Part shown: positions 1-10,195 of the stretch, in pieces
Layout of the letters: each line of letters begins with the position of its first letter
How positions within the stretch are numbered: the first letter of the stretch is position 1
Assembly: GCA_949126835.1 (NCBI GenBank)
Contig: OX421494.1
Coordinates: 19,868,696 to 19,932,695 of the forward strand
Length of the DNA: 64,000 nucleotides
Reading direction: 5' to 3'
From: Anisus vortex
Taxonomy: Eukaryota > Mollusca > Gastropoda > Planorbidae
Made by a program: the position numbers and the translations under genes
The notes under the pieces: model-generated
What the model was told of the DNA's origin: nothing
Seen by the model: the letters and a program-made list of their open reading frames with translations, nothing else
Databases searched by the model: none

Positions 1-120
1 CATGCCCGAATGCCACTCGGGAAGAAAGATTACTTGTATGCTTTTGTTTTTGCATAAGGGATAAGGAAAGAGTTTTTATCTTTATGTTTATCTGAGCTTT
101 GCAACAGGTTGCTATTGGAA
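1..120 (-). mobile_element. LINE 3' coding fragment (truncated at window edge)
   Basis: The reverse complement matches the segment at about 30430-30540: both contain a run encoding a phrase like SLSLMRE followed by a block around CCGAGTGxCATTCGGGCATG. In the 30-kb copy that block reads as SPSAIRAWN, which resembles the end of CR1/jockey-type LINE ORF2 proteins. Only the last few dozen codons are here, with disrupted frames. It is a dead retrotransposon remnant running off the left edge of the window. Confidence 0.5.
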
Positions 121-673
121 TATATTGGACATTTGTAACTATTCTATGAAAGTTGTGAGTACTAATAATGTATTGCTGCAAGAATCGCTTTATCATGTTT
201 ATTATATGTGATGTGGAAGATAATATTGAAGAAACAAAGTATAGACACAGCAACTTAAACTCAACTAAAGATTAATTATAACTGCCTCCAAAGAACAGTA
301 ATAATTAAAATAGAATCACAGAAGTCAAATCTATAAGTAAATAAAAGGATGACTTTTAGCGGTTGGCACGCTAGATGGATTACAAATTCCCCTTTGACAG
401 ACTATTAACAAAAGGTTTCCTATCCCTGCTGCTACGTCAGAGGGTTGATAGACAATGCTTTAAAAAATGAACATGACATTGTAAAATTTGTAGCTGATGT
501 CAACAGTTGGTAACAATTTTGGTAAATGTCATGCGTGATGCTTCCGTCTATTTTTGATTCCAACTTAACTGATAATTTCTTAACCACAAGTAAACAAACT
601 TCAAAAAAAAAATTAAAAAACTGACATAGTTCTGACGAGCTTTTATTAGAATTGATATGATCACCACATGAGA

Positions 674-709
674 GTTTGTGTGTGTGTGTGTGCGTGTGTG
701 TGTGTGTGT
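674..709. repeat. (TG)n microsatellite
   Basis: A run of TG dinucleotides with one interruption (TGCG). It lies inside the left copy of the duplicated segment and is absent from the right copy. Confidence 0.9.
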
Positions 710-978
710 AGAATGCCGTTATAATAAGTTTTATATTGTATTTGAAATAGTCTCGCAAGTTCATGTAGCGTTATTTATTTATATTTCATTTTGGGCGTAG
801 AGATTTTTATCCGTAGATACTAGTAGATAGTTGTTTATTAAATTATTATTACGTAATAGTATCATTATGCTTTCTCGTAGACCCTACAACTGTCTCGTAC
901 ACCTTTCTTTTGCTTTTTGAAAACTTCGGGGAAAATCCAGTCTTGTACTCTCTGCACCAAAATCTATACAGTCTAAGT

Positions 979-1317
979 CAGTGGTCGGGAACCATTTTAT
1001 CTGAGAGAGCCATGGATACCACATATTTTGAAAAGTAATTTTGTCAGAGCCATACATTATGTTTAAAACTAAAAATTCAAGTAAATGTGTGCATTTTGTG
1101 TAATTTCAACACTAAAAGTACAATAATTATGTCTCTGAATTATTTTTAAAAACATTGTTATGCTGTTGCTAATCAATATTGATATGCAATGAATATGTAG
1201 ATCAGCGGAGTCTAAAGAAACAAAACATTTTTTTTTAATTGAACATTTGTTTGCGAGCCACATGCAGCCATCAATAGAGCCACATCTGGCTCGCGAGCCA
1301 TAGGTTCCCGACCTTTG
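979..1317. mobile_element. hAT-type MITE with perfect 8-bp target duplication
   Basis: The element is 339 bp. The left end is CAGTGGTCGGGAACC and the right end is GGTTCCCGACCTTTG, inverted repeats matching at 13 of 15 positions. It is flanked on both sides by the 8-mer GTCTAAGT (971-978 and 1318-1325). An 8-bp duplication and a CAGNG-type terminus are the hallmarks of the hAT superfamily. There is no transposase frame inside, so it is non-autonomous. The paralogous segment near 12060 lacks the insertion and serves as an empty-site comparison. Confidence 0.85.
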
Positions 1318-1384
1318 GTCTAAGTCGTGCAGATGTTTCGATAGGTTCTTGTTATTTTGCTTAGCTCAAGCCACGTTCAACGTT

Positions 1385-1615
1385 GTCCCGCTTGGTTCAT
1401 GAGTTACTATTGCCACTGTTCACAATGTGATTTTGTGGCCAACACAACGCCTAGCCGCCTTTACGTTACCCTAATGGCAGGTACCCATCAGAACTGGGTA
1501 GACTCCGGGACACTCTCAAGTCCAGGGATGAAATCCTAATCTTCACCAGGATTCGAACCAAAGACCTTCGGTACGCCTTCCTAGCGCTCTGCCGCTCAAC
1601 CATCGTGCACCTTTC
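1385..1615 (-). mobile_element. tRNA-derived SINE, minus strand
   Basis: On the minus strand the element begins with a tRNA-like head: an A-box-like stretch (GGTTGAGCGGCAGAGCGC) and a B box GGTTCGAATCC at about 1549-1559. It continues with the body shared by the copies at 48498, 52066 and 62825, including TCTGATGGGTACC and a GGCGGCT...TGTGTTGGCCACA block. Frames over it are fortuitous. Confidence 0.8.
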
Positions 1616-1619
1616 TGAC

Positions 1620-2080
1620 CTACAACAAATGTCAAATTAGATTTGTATAATTGTCCTAGGAAATCTTAAAGTATTATTTCCGGTCACAATATAATCGCCT
1701 GCCAATGTCATTAACTACTGGAAGTTTTCTCCCTTTTATGTAATAATTAACAATTTTGTTCATTATAAATTCAAAGTGCTTTTTAACACCAGAACGATGA
1801 AAGTTGAACAGAAGTAAACAATATTAACGTATTATTAGTGCTACGTATCACAAGAAAACACTACAATATTCCAACAAAAACAATTCGCAAAAATCAAAAC
1901 AAATTGTCATTCTTATTACCGTCATTTTCACGGACACACAACTATTAAATATAAAACGACACGTTGCTAATATAGTATTACTCTGTTTTATGCTTATAAA
2001 AACACACACTAAAAAAAAAAAAAGCCAATTTTAATTTATTTCAACGAAAAAAAAGGCGTTTTTTTGCTGTTCGCCTGCTT
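1620..2080. other. 3' flank of the peroxidase gene
   Basis: AT-rich sequence with no gene. It includes the poly(A) signal listed separately; nothing else is recognised. Confidence 0.6.
2035..2040 (-). promoter_or_regulatory. Poly(A) signal AATAAA for the peroxidase gene
   Basis: TTTATT on the plus strand is AATAAA on the minus strand, about 40 bases past the peroxidase stop codon at 2083-2081. The position suits a short 3' UTR. Confidence 0.6.
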
Positions 2081-3296
2081 TTAGAACTTTGCTACGTCGA
2101 TGTCTTCGAATGTAGAACAGTCTGATAAAGGATTATCGGGCCCATCTGATACAAAGACGTCGAGCTGAATCTTGGAAAAACCTGGGACAGTGTCACAGAT
2201 GATCCTGGCCAGTGTAATTTTCTTGATCTCAGCAATTTGATCGTTACTGAATGACGTCACATCATTCTGGTTCTCGAACCAGAACCTGTCACCAAATTTC
2301 AGATCTCGGAACTGCTTAGCTAAAATCTTAGAGAAAAGTTCTCCAACCATTGTGCCTTCAATGTTTTCTTCGTTTATTCCACCGCTGTACAGGTCGATGT
2401 CATCCACAGACTCATAGACTTCGCGATATTTCTCTGATGCCTGTCCCATGGTCTCAAACGTTTTCCTCTCCAGGCCAAAGAGTTCTCTCCAAACATTGTA
2501 TGGCGGCAGTCCGTGGTCACGGCCTCTCTGGATGTTCAAGGCCACAAGATCCAAGCCAGACCTGGGAATGGAGGGATCTTCGAACAGTCGGTCCGTAATG
2601 CCACTCGCGAAAAACCTGTCCGTTCGCTCGCATGTCTCGCTAACGAGTCCATTCACCACGCCATTCATAGATTTCAGCGTGTAGTTGGACCGTTTGATTA
2701 AAGACCCCGTGGAAATGACTTGTCCGTCGATGTTTAAGCTGTCGGATACAGTAGAATGACCAAATCTAAAGGCGGCCGTTGGAAAAACGTTTATCAGTGT
2801 CGAATCTATGGTGTCGTCGTACTCGTAGCTTCCTGTTGTTAGTTGGTATTCCTCTGCTAGAGGACCAAGTATTCGAGGAAGGTAAAGGTCATATGATATT
2901 CTCTGGACAATAGCAATGATGATTCTACGAGTCTCTTGGTATAGAGTCTCGTCGTCCCAGTCTGGGTGGATAACTTTCAGCCTATCACAAAGTTGGTTAT
3001 GATAACGTAAGAACATGGTGTGAAGGGTCGACAATCCAGGGAAAACGTTTGGTCGGGAATCTCCAGCCATGAAACAGTAATCGTCCTTGTCCGAACGTAA
3101 GCAGCTAGTGGGGTTTGCGTCCAATGGTAAGAAATCTTCCCCTTTGAAAACCTTTACTTTTAGCTTGCCATCTGTAAAGGAGCGTAACGATTTGGCTTTT
3201 GCTTCCTGGTCGCCGTAAACCTGGGTCGCATCTATCCACGAGCTTAGACTATTGAACTGTTGCCGAATGTTGTTCGAATCATATTTGGGGATAGAT
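2081..3296 (-). CDS. Animal heme peroxidase, exon 2 (residues 163-567, C-terminal)
   Basis: This exon encodes most of an An_peroxidase-family enzyme, which oxidises small substrates with H2O2 at a heme. The acceptor is TTCATAAG|ATCT at 3297/3296, and joining to exon 1 restores an FRS motif. Visible family motifs are SSWIDATQVYG (about 182-191), AGDSRPN (about 241-247) with the catalytic Arg near 244, FRFGH with proximal His near 343, and LNIQRGRDHG with the partner Asn near 417. The exon ends VAKF-TAA. The frame runs upstream of an internal Leu codon without an ATG, so it is an exon and not a separate gene. The heme-ester Glu that normally lies three residues after the Arg is Val here. Chorion peroxidase, peroxinectin and peroxidasin-like are possible subfamily names. 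There are no IG or LRR modules, which excludes a full peroxidasin. Confidence 0.9.
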
Positions 3297-3953
3297 CTTA
3301 TGAATTGTAATGATGGTTACATCTGACGTGTGTGTTCGAGTGTCGACAAGACCCAGCAGTGTATTTCGTCTCTTCATATTTGATGATTGTTTGTGTTTTC
3401 ATTTTTCACTCTTCATTGCGAAACTTATATTGGTTGATTTGTTGTGAATTAATCTTTTCAAATTGTGTGTTTTATTCAGTCATTGCGTGACAATTAAGTC
3501 AATTATTGACTAATTTGTATAATCGACTTTATTAATCATTTTATTTAGTTTGCTAAGATTGTTAGAGTCAAAGTGACTGAGCAGTTCTCACAACTAGTCA
3601 CAACACTGTGTTTTTTTTTTTTGCCCACTCTCAATCTAAAATGTCAAGTTTATTCAACTGTGTATCGTGTACCGTGTACCGTGTACTACACATGATATAA
3701 CTTTTACACCTGGAATTTTGTGTAAACATAGCTCGGTATCGGACGCCACTTACCAACTAGACGTGGGACGAGAGCTGGACATATCAACCTTCTCTTCCCC
3801 TCTCCTCCTTTCTCTCTGCCTGTATATCAACCCTCCAGTCAATAGTCAACAATCAACAATCAACAATCAACAATCAACAGTTAACAGACGAACCGTCTGT
3901 AAACAAGGGAGAGAACCTTTCTCTTCTTTGGACCTTCAGACTTTGTTTTTATT

Positions 3954-5825
3954 ATGGCATGTGTGCTGTTGTCTGATGTTACGTCTAATGTTACGTTTAG
4001 CAGTGATTGTAGCACTGGAGTACTAGACGCTGTTGGGGATGTTAAGCAGGCTGGTGAAAAAAATAAAAAAAGGCTGCGTCGCTCCTCTTCATTTAATGGT
4101 TGTTGCTTGGATATCTCTGAGCAAACAACCATTAATGGGCCACAGCAGGATTTCAATAACCAAATCTTGCAGGGATTTACCAACGTTCAGCTCTCAATAT
4201 CAGAGAGCAGCTTGAAGATAGAAGCCTTGGTGCAACACCTGCAAATCTTTCCTACATTCCAAGCTTCTCTAGACACGTTAGTAGCTAGGGTGGAGAAGAT
4301 TAGCGAGGAGATTGGAATGGTAAAGCAACTGAATGAGCGTGTGACCGCAGTTGAACAAGTAATCAGTATAGTAGATAAGATTTCAACTGAAAACATCACC
4401 ACCTTAAAGAAGCACGAAGAGGACCTTGGTCAGCTCAACAAATCGTTGAACGAACTCGAGGAGCGTACTCTATCGCTCGAGACCAAGGTTCTAATAAACA
4501 ATCTACTTCTAACTGGTTTAGAAGAAGTCGGAAGAGACGAAGACTGCTACAGCACGGTTAATCAGTTCCTTCATGACCACTTGGGGATAGACCATGAACT
4601 CGCGATTGAAGGCTGCTATAGATTGGGACGCTATCACAGAGGACAGCAAAGACCTATTGTGGTGACCTTCCTCCATCTATATGATAAAAACTCAATTAGA
4701 AGAATCGCTTACAAACTGGCTGGAAAACCCTTTGGAATAAGAGATCATCTCCCGAAGAAAGTAAACGAAAGAAGAAAAATCCTTTTACCTAAACTAAAGG
4801 ATCTAAAGGAAAAATATGGTCGAAACGTATTCCTTAAAAATGACATCCTGACCTCTCCGGAAGGGTCTTGGAGGGTTGACAGTCAAGGCGTAATTGTTGC
4901 CCTCAGAGCACCGGACGAACAACGACCCTGGCGAAGTCAAGATCAACACCAACAGCAATCGAGTCGCTCTCAACCCTCACAACAACAAAAAAAACAACAA
5001 CAGCAAACTCGACAACAACAACCTGACCATGAACAAAACATACAACGAGAACAACAACAGCCTCAACAGAACCAGCGTCAACAATTATGGCAACCTCAGC
5101 AACTACATCAGCGAGAACTACTGTATCGGTCTCAACATATCCAGCAAGAACTGAATGATCAAAAAAAACAATCTTACCAACCCCTTAAAAAACAAATGAA
5201 TCTGCAACAACAGCGGTATCAACACGGACATGATCAACGGCAACAACAACGACAGCATCAACAACAAGAACAGCCTCAGCAACAGCCTCACCAACAGCAA
5301 TACCAACAAGAACAACAAGAACAACAAGAACAACAACAGCAGGCTCCAGAACTATACCTACAACGACAACAAGTTTATCCCACGGGACCACCTCAACATT
5401 CGCAGCAACAACAACAATATCACCAAGAACAATATCAGCAACAACAGCAAATGCACCTGCAACCACAGCATCTTCAACATCAGCAGCATCAGTTGCCACA
5501 GCGGCAGCTACCCCAACACCAGCAACAACCTTATCACCAGCAGCTACAACTTCAGCAGCAGCACCACCAACACCAGCAACAACCTCAACACCAGCAGCCG
5601 CAGCATCCCTCTCATCATCATCAGCAGCAAATCCAACAACAACCTCAATACCAACAGCAGCAACTACATCAGCAGTACCATCAGCAACTGCAGCAGCAAC
5701 CACAACCCCAGCTACCCCAGCTACAGCCTCAACATCAGAAGAAAGAACAACAATACCAGCAACAACAGATGCATCAGGAGGGTGGTACGACCTCGGCAGA
5801 CTGCGTAACGCTCACGGTGCTGTAG
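3954..5825 (+). CDS. LINE ORF1 protein: coiled coil, RRM-like core, Gln-rich tail
   Basis: The product has 623 residues from a true ATG. By analogy with L1-type ORF1 proteins it should bind LINE RNA as an oligomer. A basic N-terminus (KNKKRLRR, about 37-43) precedes a predicted coiled coil at about 75-180, with heptad-like L/I/V spacing. Next comes an RRM-like segment with LLLTGLEEV (about 184-192) and PIVVTFL (about 234-240), then a basic C-terminal domain around NERRKILLPKLKDLKEKYGR (271-290). From about 330 to 610 the sequence is almost entirely Gln with His, Pro, Leu and Tyr, encoded by CAA/CAG-rich DNA. Such a tail is not part of standard ORF1 proteins. The frame ends at TAG 5823-5825 and stays in phase with ORF2. 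No CCHC knuckle is visible. Confidence 0.8.
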   Translation: MACVLLSDVTSNVTFSSDCSTGVLDAVGDVKQAGEKNKKRLRRSSSFNGCCLDISEQTTINGPQQDFNNQILQGFTNVQLSISESSLKIEALVQHLQIFPTFQASLDTLVARVEKISEEIGMVKQLNERVTAVEQVISIVDKISTENITTLKKHEEDLGQLNKSLNELEERTLSLETKVLINNLLLTGLEEVGRDEDCYSTVNQFLHDHLGIDHELAIEGCYRLGRYHRGQQRPIVVTFLHLYDKNSIRRIAYKLAGKPFGIRDHLPKKVNERRKILLPKLKDLKEKYGRNVFLKNDILTSPEGSWRVDSQGVIVALRAPDEQRPWRSQDQHQQQSSRSQPSQQQKKQQQQTRQQQPDHEQNIQREQQQPQQNQRQQLWQPQQLHQRELLYRSQHIQQELNDQKKQSYQPLKKQMNLQQQRYQHGHDQRQQQRQHQQQEQPQQQPHQQQYQQEQQEQQEQQQQAPELYLQRQQVYPTGPPQHSQQQQQYHQEQYQQQQQMHLQPQHLQHQQHQLPQRQLPQHQQQPYHQQLQLQQQHHQHQQQPQHQQPQHPSHHHQQQIQQQPQYQQQQLHQQYHQQLQQQPQPQLPQLQPQHQKKEQQYQQQQMHQEGGTTSADCVTLTVL

Positions 5826-8800
5826 GACAGTGGCATTAGCATAGGTGAACAAAACCAAAAACGCTTTTTAAGGTTAGCCTATGTAAATGTATGTGGCCTG
5901 GTGAGGAGAATGATGTATCCAGAGTTTGTTGATAAGATAAATTTGTTCGATGTTATAGGTCTTTCGGAAACAAAACTTAATAATGACAAGGTGGAAGATA
6001 TCGATACTATAAGTATAGAACACTTTACCCTTTTCCACAAATTTAGACACCATAATAACAATAGTAGATCGGGGGGACTGAGTGTGGCCATAAAAAATGA
6101 CCTAGTTGATAAAACTAAAATATTAAGATGTGACAATAATGAAATGATTTGGCTACAAATAGGAGCAGAAAACAATCCCTTATTAATTCTAATTATTTAT
6201 ACCCCACCCGAGAATTCCCCATATGCCCAATCTGATTTTTTCAATATTCTAGAAATGGAAATAATCGATAAAAGAAATATCACTAACAATATAATCATAA
6301 TGGGTGATTTTAACGCTCATACCAAAGAAAGAGAAGATTACATTATAGACTCCATAACAAGTCCCCACGAACTCTATGTAGAAATAAGTACCCAGACAGA
6401 AGAAACGCTTAAAAGAAAAGACATTCCACTCAAACGTATAAACGTAGATACGACAATACCGAATAACTGGGGCCGCAAACTAATCGAAACATGTAAAAAC
6501 ACAAACATGTTAATAATGAATGGAAGGAAGGGGTTACTGTCACATAAACCTACGACTACATTTAGCACAGTAATCGATTACGTACTAGCAGACAATGACC
6601 TTTTTCACAAAATTAGGAATCTAATAATCCACGACTTTGATCACCTATTCTCAGATATCCATTGTTTAATATCATGTGAATATGAGATTGAGATTGGTGG
6701 AGCAAATAAACCTGGAAATGCGCGTAGACGACTAAATAATAGACCAGTGGTAGAGATCATTAAACCGTGGGTGCAAACTAAATCTAAGAACTATTTTGAA
6801 ATGGTAGAAAAGCAAAACAAAAACAGCATAAATCTGAAACTAGACGAATTACTAGAAAGAAGTGACCTTTGTAACTCCCCTGCAAACAAAAAACAAGAAA
6901 TAAATAACATAGTAGAGGAAATAAATAAAATATTAATAAATTCTGCAAATGAAATATTTGGCACAAATCGATACCCTAATGATAAAAATAACCTAAGAAA
7001 AAATAAACCCTGGTTTACACTTATATGTAGACAAAAACGAAGATTATACCTTAAAGCAAGAAGAATGAATAGTACCCTTAAAACCAAAGGCTCACTTGAA
7101 AGTTTAAAAACACACAGTAAAAACTACAAGCGTGAAATGAACACCGCTATAAATAAATATGAAAACAAAATGAGAAATAAAATAAAAAATCTGAAAGGAA
7201 AGAATCCAAAAGAGTACTGGCGTATCCTAAAGGACAAAAACAGAAAAGAAGATTATAATGACATTAGTATTGACGAATTGTTCCATTTTTTCAAATCCCA
7301 AAACGAAACGACAGACAACTGTTGCATGAACCCAATAAAAACCAATTTAACCGCACCTAACTTAGATACGACAAGACTTAATGGTGAAATAACATATAAT
7401 GAAGTGTTATCAGCCATCAATAAAACAAGTAATAATAAAAGCTGCGGACACGATAAAATTTATAATGAATATATAAAATGCACAAAGGTTATAATGATAC
7501 CCACATACGTAAAATTATTCAATGTTATCCTAAAAGATGGAATTTTCCCCGAAAGCTGGTCACTAGGGATGATATGTCCAATATATAAAAATAAAGGCAG
7601 CAAGGCAAAGCCCGAAAACTTTAGACCAATTACCTTATTATCATGCTTAGGTAAACTATTCTCATCCATTCTTAATGTACGAATGGAGATGTTCCTTGAA
7701 GAGCACAACTTATTAAACGAGAATCAAATGGGTTTTAGAGAAGGTTATTCCACAACGGAAGCATCATTTATACTATATGCGCTGAGCTTTTTAATAAAAA
7801 ATAAAGGTGACAAACTGTTCTGTGCATTCATTGATCTAAAAAGAGCTTTCCCGTCTATTAAAAGAAAATTACTCTGGGCGAAAATGTTAGATATAGGCAT
7901 AGATGGAATTTTCCTTAAATGTATACAGGGGTTATATAGAGATATTAAATCGACAGTAAAATTAAATACAAACCTGTCACCGTTATTTAACTGCGAAGCA
8001 GGACTAAGAGAGGGAGAACATCTGAGCCCTCTATTATTTTCTATGTTTATTAATGACTTAGATTCTTATTTAGAACTAAAAGGTGCAAGTAGCTTAACTA
8101 TCAGCAACGATAACAACGCAGATCTACTAAAAATATTCACATTATTATATGCTGACGACACAACAATCCTAGCTAAAACCGCAAAAGAATTACAGAAAAA
8201 CTTAAACATTTACAGTAACTATTGCAAGGAGAACCACTTAAACATAAATGAAGATAAGACAAAAATAATGATATTCGGTAGAAAGGGGAGGGTAGGAAAT
8301 CAGAAATTTGTACTAAATAATAATATAATAGAAATAGTTTCTAAATTTAAATACCTGGGAATAATCTTCTCAGCTAACGGTTCTTTCTCAGAACACAGGA
8401 AATATTGTAAGATGAAAGGTACTAATGCTATGTTCAATCTTCTCAGAAAATGCCATACACTAAGCTTGCCCATAGATAGTCAAATTGATCTATTTGATCA
8501 AACAGTACTACCTATACTAACCTACGGTTGCGAACTATGGGGTATGGAAAATTGTGACATTTTAGAAAATGTTAGACTAAGATATTTTAAGATGATTTTA
8601 AAATTGAACACAAAAACACCAAATTATGTAGTCCTAGGCGAAACAGGCAAACTCTATATAAGATCATTTATTAAAAAAAGAATGTTACACTTCTGGATCA
8701 AAATAGCGACCGGCAAAGAAAGCAGGATTTCTAAAATAATTTATAACATTTTACTTAAAGAGCACCTGGTTGAAAAATGCAAATGGTCCGCCAATATAAA

Positions 8801-9329
8801 GTTACAACTGGAACAACTAGGATTAGGATATATTTGGTTAGAACAAGATATAATAGACACTAAACTTTCAAAATCAATAATTAACTTACGTATAAATGAT
8901 CAAAGTAAACAAGAACTTTATGAGAGTATGCAAATAAGCAATAAAGGTAAATTATATAGCGCTCTAAAATATAAATCTGACTGGGAAAATAGTCCACCCT
9001 TTTTAAATAAATTACATCTGAAAGAAGCTATCTATATACTAAAAATACGAACAAGTAACAATAATTTCCCTGTTGAACTGGGTCGCCACTCCAGAATAGA
9101 TTATAATTTAAGATTATGTCCCTTTTGCTTAAAAGATATAGGAGATGGATATCACTATTTACTCCAATGTGTGCACTTCAATGCCCAACGAAAAATGTAT
9201 CTAAAAAAATATTACTATAACAGACCTAATGTAGAAAAAATGTCGGAACTGCTTAATTCTAGCTCTCTAAAAGAACTTAAAAAACTAAGCATATTTTCAA
9301 AAATATTAGTATCTGCTTTTAAAAAATGA
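5826..9329 (+). CDS. LINE ORF2: endonuclease and reverse transcriptase
   Basis: Target-primed retrotransposition enzyme. Counting from codon 5901, an AP-like endonuclease (EEP fold) spans about 1-270, with GLSETKL (catalytic Glu), IIYTPP, MGDFNAH and VIDYVLAD, ending in SDIH. The reverse transcriptase has motif A FIDLKRAF, motif B REGEHLSPLLF and catalytic YADD at about 750-753. A C-terminal CX2C...H...C motif (CPFCLKD) starts near 1073. The endonuclease begins at LRLAYVNVCGL, upstream of the first in-frame ATG at 5910, so initiation at that ATG would lose the conserved Asn strand. The frame is continuous back to the ORF1 stop. That suggests readthrough, reinitiation at a non-AUG codon, or a mutated single-ORF element. 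The frame is otherwise intact. Confidence 0.85.
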   Translation, partial: DSGISIGEQNQKRFLRLAYVNVCGLVRRMMYPEFVDKINLFDVIGLSETKLNNDKVEDIDTISIEHFTLFHKFRHHNNNSRSGGLSVAIKNDLVDKTKILRCDNNEMIWLQIGAENNPLLILIIYTPPENSPYAQSDFFNILEMEIIDKRNITNNIIIMGDFNAHTKEREDYIIDSITSPHELYVEISTQTEETLKRKDIPLKRINVDTTIPNNWGRKLIETCKNTNMLIMNGRKGLLSHKPTTTFSTVIDYVLADNDLFHKIRNLIIHDFDHLFSDIHCLISCEYEIEIGGANKPGNARRRLNNRPVVEIIKPWVQTKSKNYFEMVEKQNKNSINLKLDELLERSDLCNSPANKKQEINNIVEEINKILINSANEIFGTNRYPNDKNNLRKNKPWFTLICRQKRRLYLKARRMNSTLKTKGSLESLKTHSKNYKREMNTAINKYENKMRNKIKNLKGKNPKEYWRILKDKNRKEDYNDISIDELFHFFKSQNETTDNCCMNPIKTNLTAPNLDTTRLNGEITYNEVLSAINKTSNNKSCGHDKIYNEYIKCTKVIMIPTYVKLFNVILKDGIFPESWSLGMICPIYKNKGSKAKPENFRPITLLSCLGKLFSSILNVRMEMFLEEHNLLNENQMGFREGYSTTEASFILYALSFLIKNKGDKLFCAFIDLKRAFPSIKRKLLWAKMLDIGIDGIFLKCIQGLYRDIKSTVKLNTNLSPLFNCEAGLREGEHLSPLLFSMFINDLDSYLELKGASSLTISNDNNADLLKIFTLLYADDTTILAKTAKELQKNLNIYSNYCKENHLNINEDKTKIMIFGRKGRVGNQKFVLNNNIIEIVSKFKYLGIIFSANGSFSEHRKYCKMKGTNAMFNLLRKCHTLSLPIDSQIDLFDQTVLPILTYGCELWGMENCDILENVRLRYFKMILKLNTKTPNYVVLGETGKLYIRSFIKKRMLHFWIKIATGKESRISKIIYNILLKEHLVEKCKWSANIKLQLEQLGLGYIWLEQDIIDTKLSKSIINLRINDQSKQELYESMQISNKGKLYSALKYKSDWENSPPFLNKLHLKEAIYILKIRTSNNNFPVELGRHSRIDYNLRLCPFCLKDIGDGYHYLLQCVHFNAQRKMYLKKYYYNRPNVEKMSELLNSSSLKELKKLSIFSKILVSAFKK

Positions 9330-10195
9330 GAAAAAGGTTAGAAATGTTTAAGTATTTTAACTTGTTGGTTTGTCAATATGGTATTGAGAGATAGTCGTAG
9401 AAGAAATGTAATATACTAAGCCGCAAGAAAAATTGTGAATGATTTCTTAAATGTTTGTTCTCACTATGTTAATGCCGTGCAGGTCTAATGAAAGTGATTT
9501 ACCTGTATGTCTATGTTAGTAAATTAAGTTGTAGTTTTTTTGTTTTTTTTTCTTTGTTAGTTTTTTCCCCCCAAAAATTGTGTTATAAACTAAATTATCC
9601 CCCCTGAATTTTCTTTTAGGATACCTTTAATTAATAAATTTTTTATTACTTTCATTTTATTACTAATATTGGTTTTACTATTATTGTTCAATTTATTATT
9701 CACAAATGCTATAATTTTCTTATGTTTTTGACTATGCCTTTATTGTACCTATGTACTATGTGGCAAATAAAATATTGTTCATTGTACGAACTTCATACAT
9801 CTGGAAAAAATAATGAGAAGAAACAACACATTTTAACGCTGTATTCAAATTGAAGACACTAAACTATGTTTAACCCATCAATAACATTTATTGTCTTAAT
9901 GTAAAAATAAATTAGCTAGGGCTAGAACATTTGATTTAGTTATTGTTTCAAGTGTTGAACAGAAAAAATATATAATAGGCTAACATTTTAGATATAACAA
10001 TTGGATTAGTTGTATTTATTTATACATAAAACCATGATTTAAGTATTGTCAAACAAAAAGATGCAATACATTCGTTCGAGATGTTTTACAAAGAATAGTG
10101 TATAGTCTATATTGTGAAGTGCATAAAGAAACAAGAGATACCATTCATAGCTAGACATGCTTTATACTATTGTTGATGTGGAATAAAGAAATTAC

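Larger units (their letters stand above)
331..1356. repeat. Segment duplicated at 11440-12110 (left copy)
   Basis: From about 331 (motif TCTATAAGTAAATA) to about 970, then again from 1326 to about 1356, this sequence aligns in the same orientation with 11440-12110. The first 90 bases are the 3' end of a hAT-type MITE; the rest is unrecognised flanking DNA. The left copy is interrupted by the MITE at 979-1317 and has a (TG)n stretch that the right copy lacks. No coding capacity is visible. Confidence 0.75.
3660..9785 (+). mobile_element. Apparently full-length LINE (non-LTR retrotransposon)
   Basis: A two-frame non-LTR retrotransposon sits in the peroxidase intron, antisense to the gene. The 5' leader contains short tandem repeats: GTGTACC near 3665-3687 and CAACAAT near 3846-3880. 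ORF1 (3954-5825) is followed in the same reading phase by the ORF2 domain (to 9329) and an AT-rich 3' tail with AATAAA near 9768. Neither ORF has a frameshift, and the only internal stop is the TAG between them. Exact ends are uncertain because I could not find an unambiguous target duplication. The clade is unresolved: ORF1 looks L1-like in design, while ORF2 ends in a CX2C-H-C motif seen in several clades. Confidence 0.85.
3297..10195 (-). other. Intron of the peroxidase gene
   Basis: The donor is TTTAG|GTAATT (10196/10195) and the acceptor is CATAAG|A (3297/3296). Both fall at the same phase (after two bases of an Arg codon), so the spliced frame is continuous. Nearly all of the 6.9-kb intron is a LINE in the opposite orientation. 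The remaining 360 bp at the acceptor side and 400 bp at the donor side are AT-rich with no recognised feature. Confidence 0.85.

Noticed and set aside
5185..5808. Other frames over the CAA/CAG region (Val/Ala-rich minus frame, Asn/Ser-rich plus frame)
   Set aside because: Shadows of the glutamine tail of LINE ORF1.
3412..9795. LINE target duplication (TTCATTG near 3412 and 9777)
   Set aside because: Only seven bases match, followed by imperfect similarity; not convincing, so the ends are left approximate.
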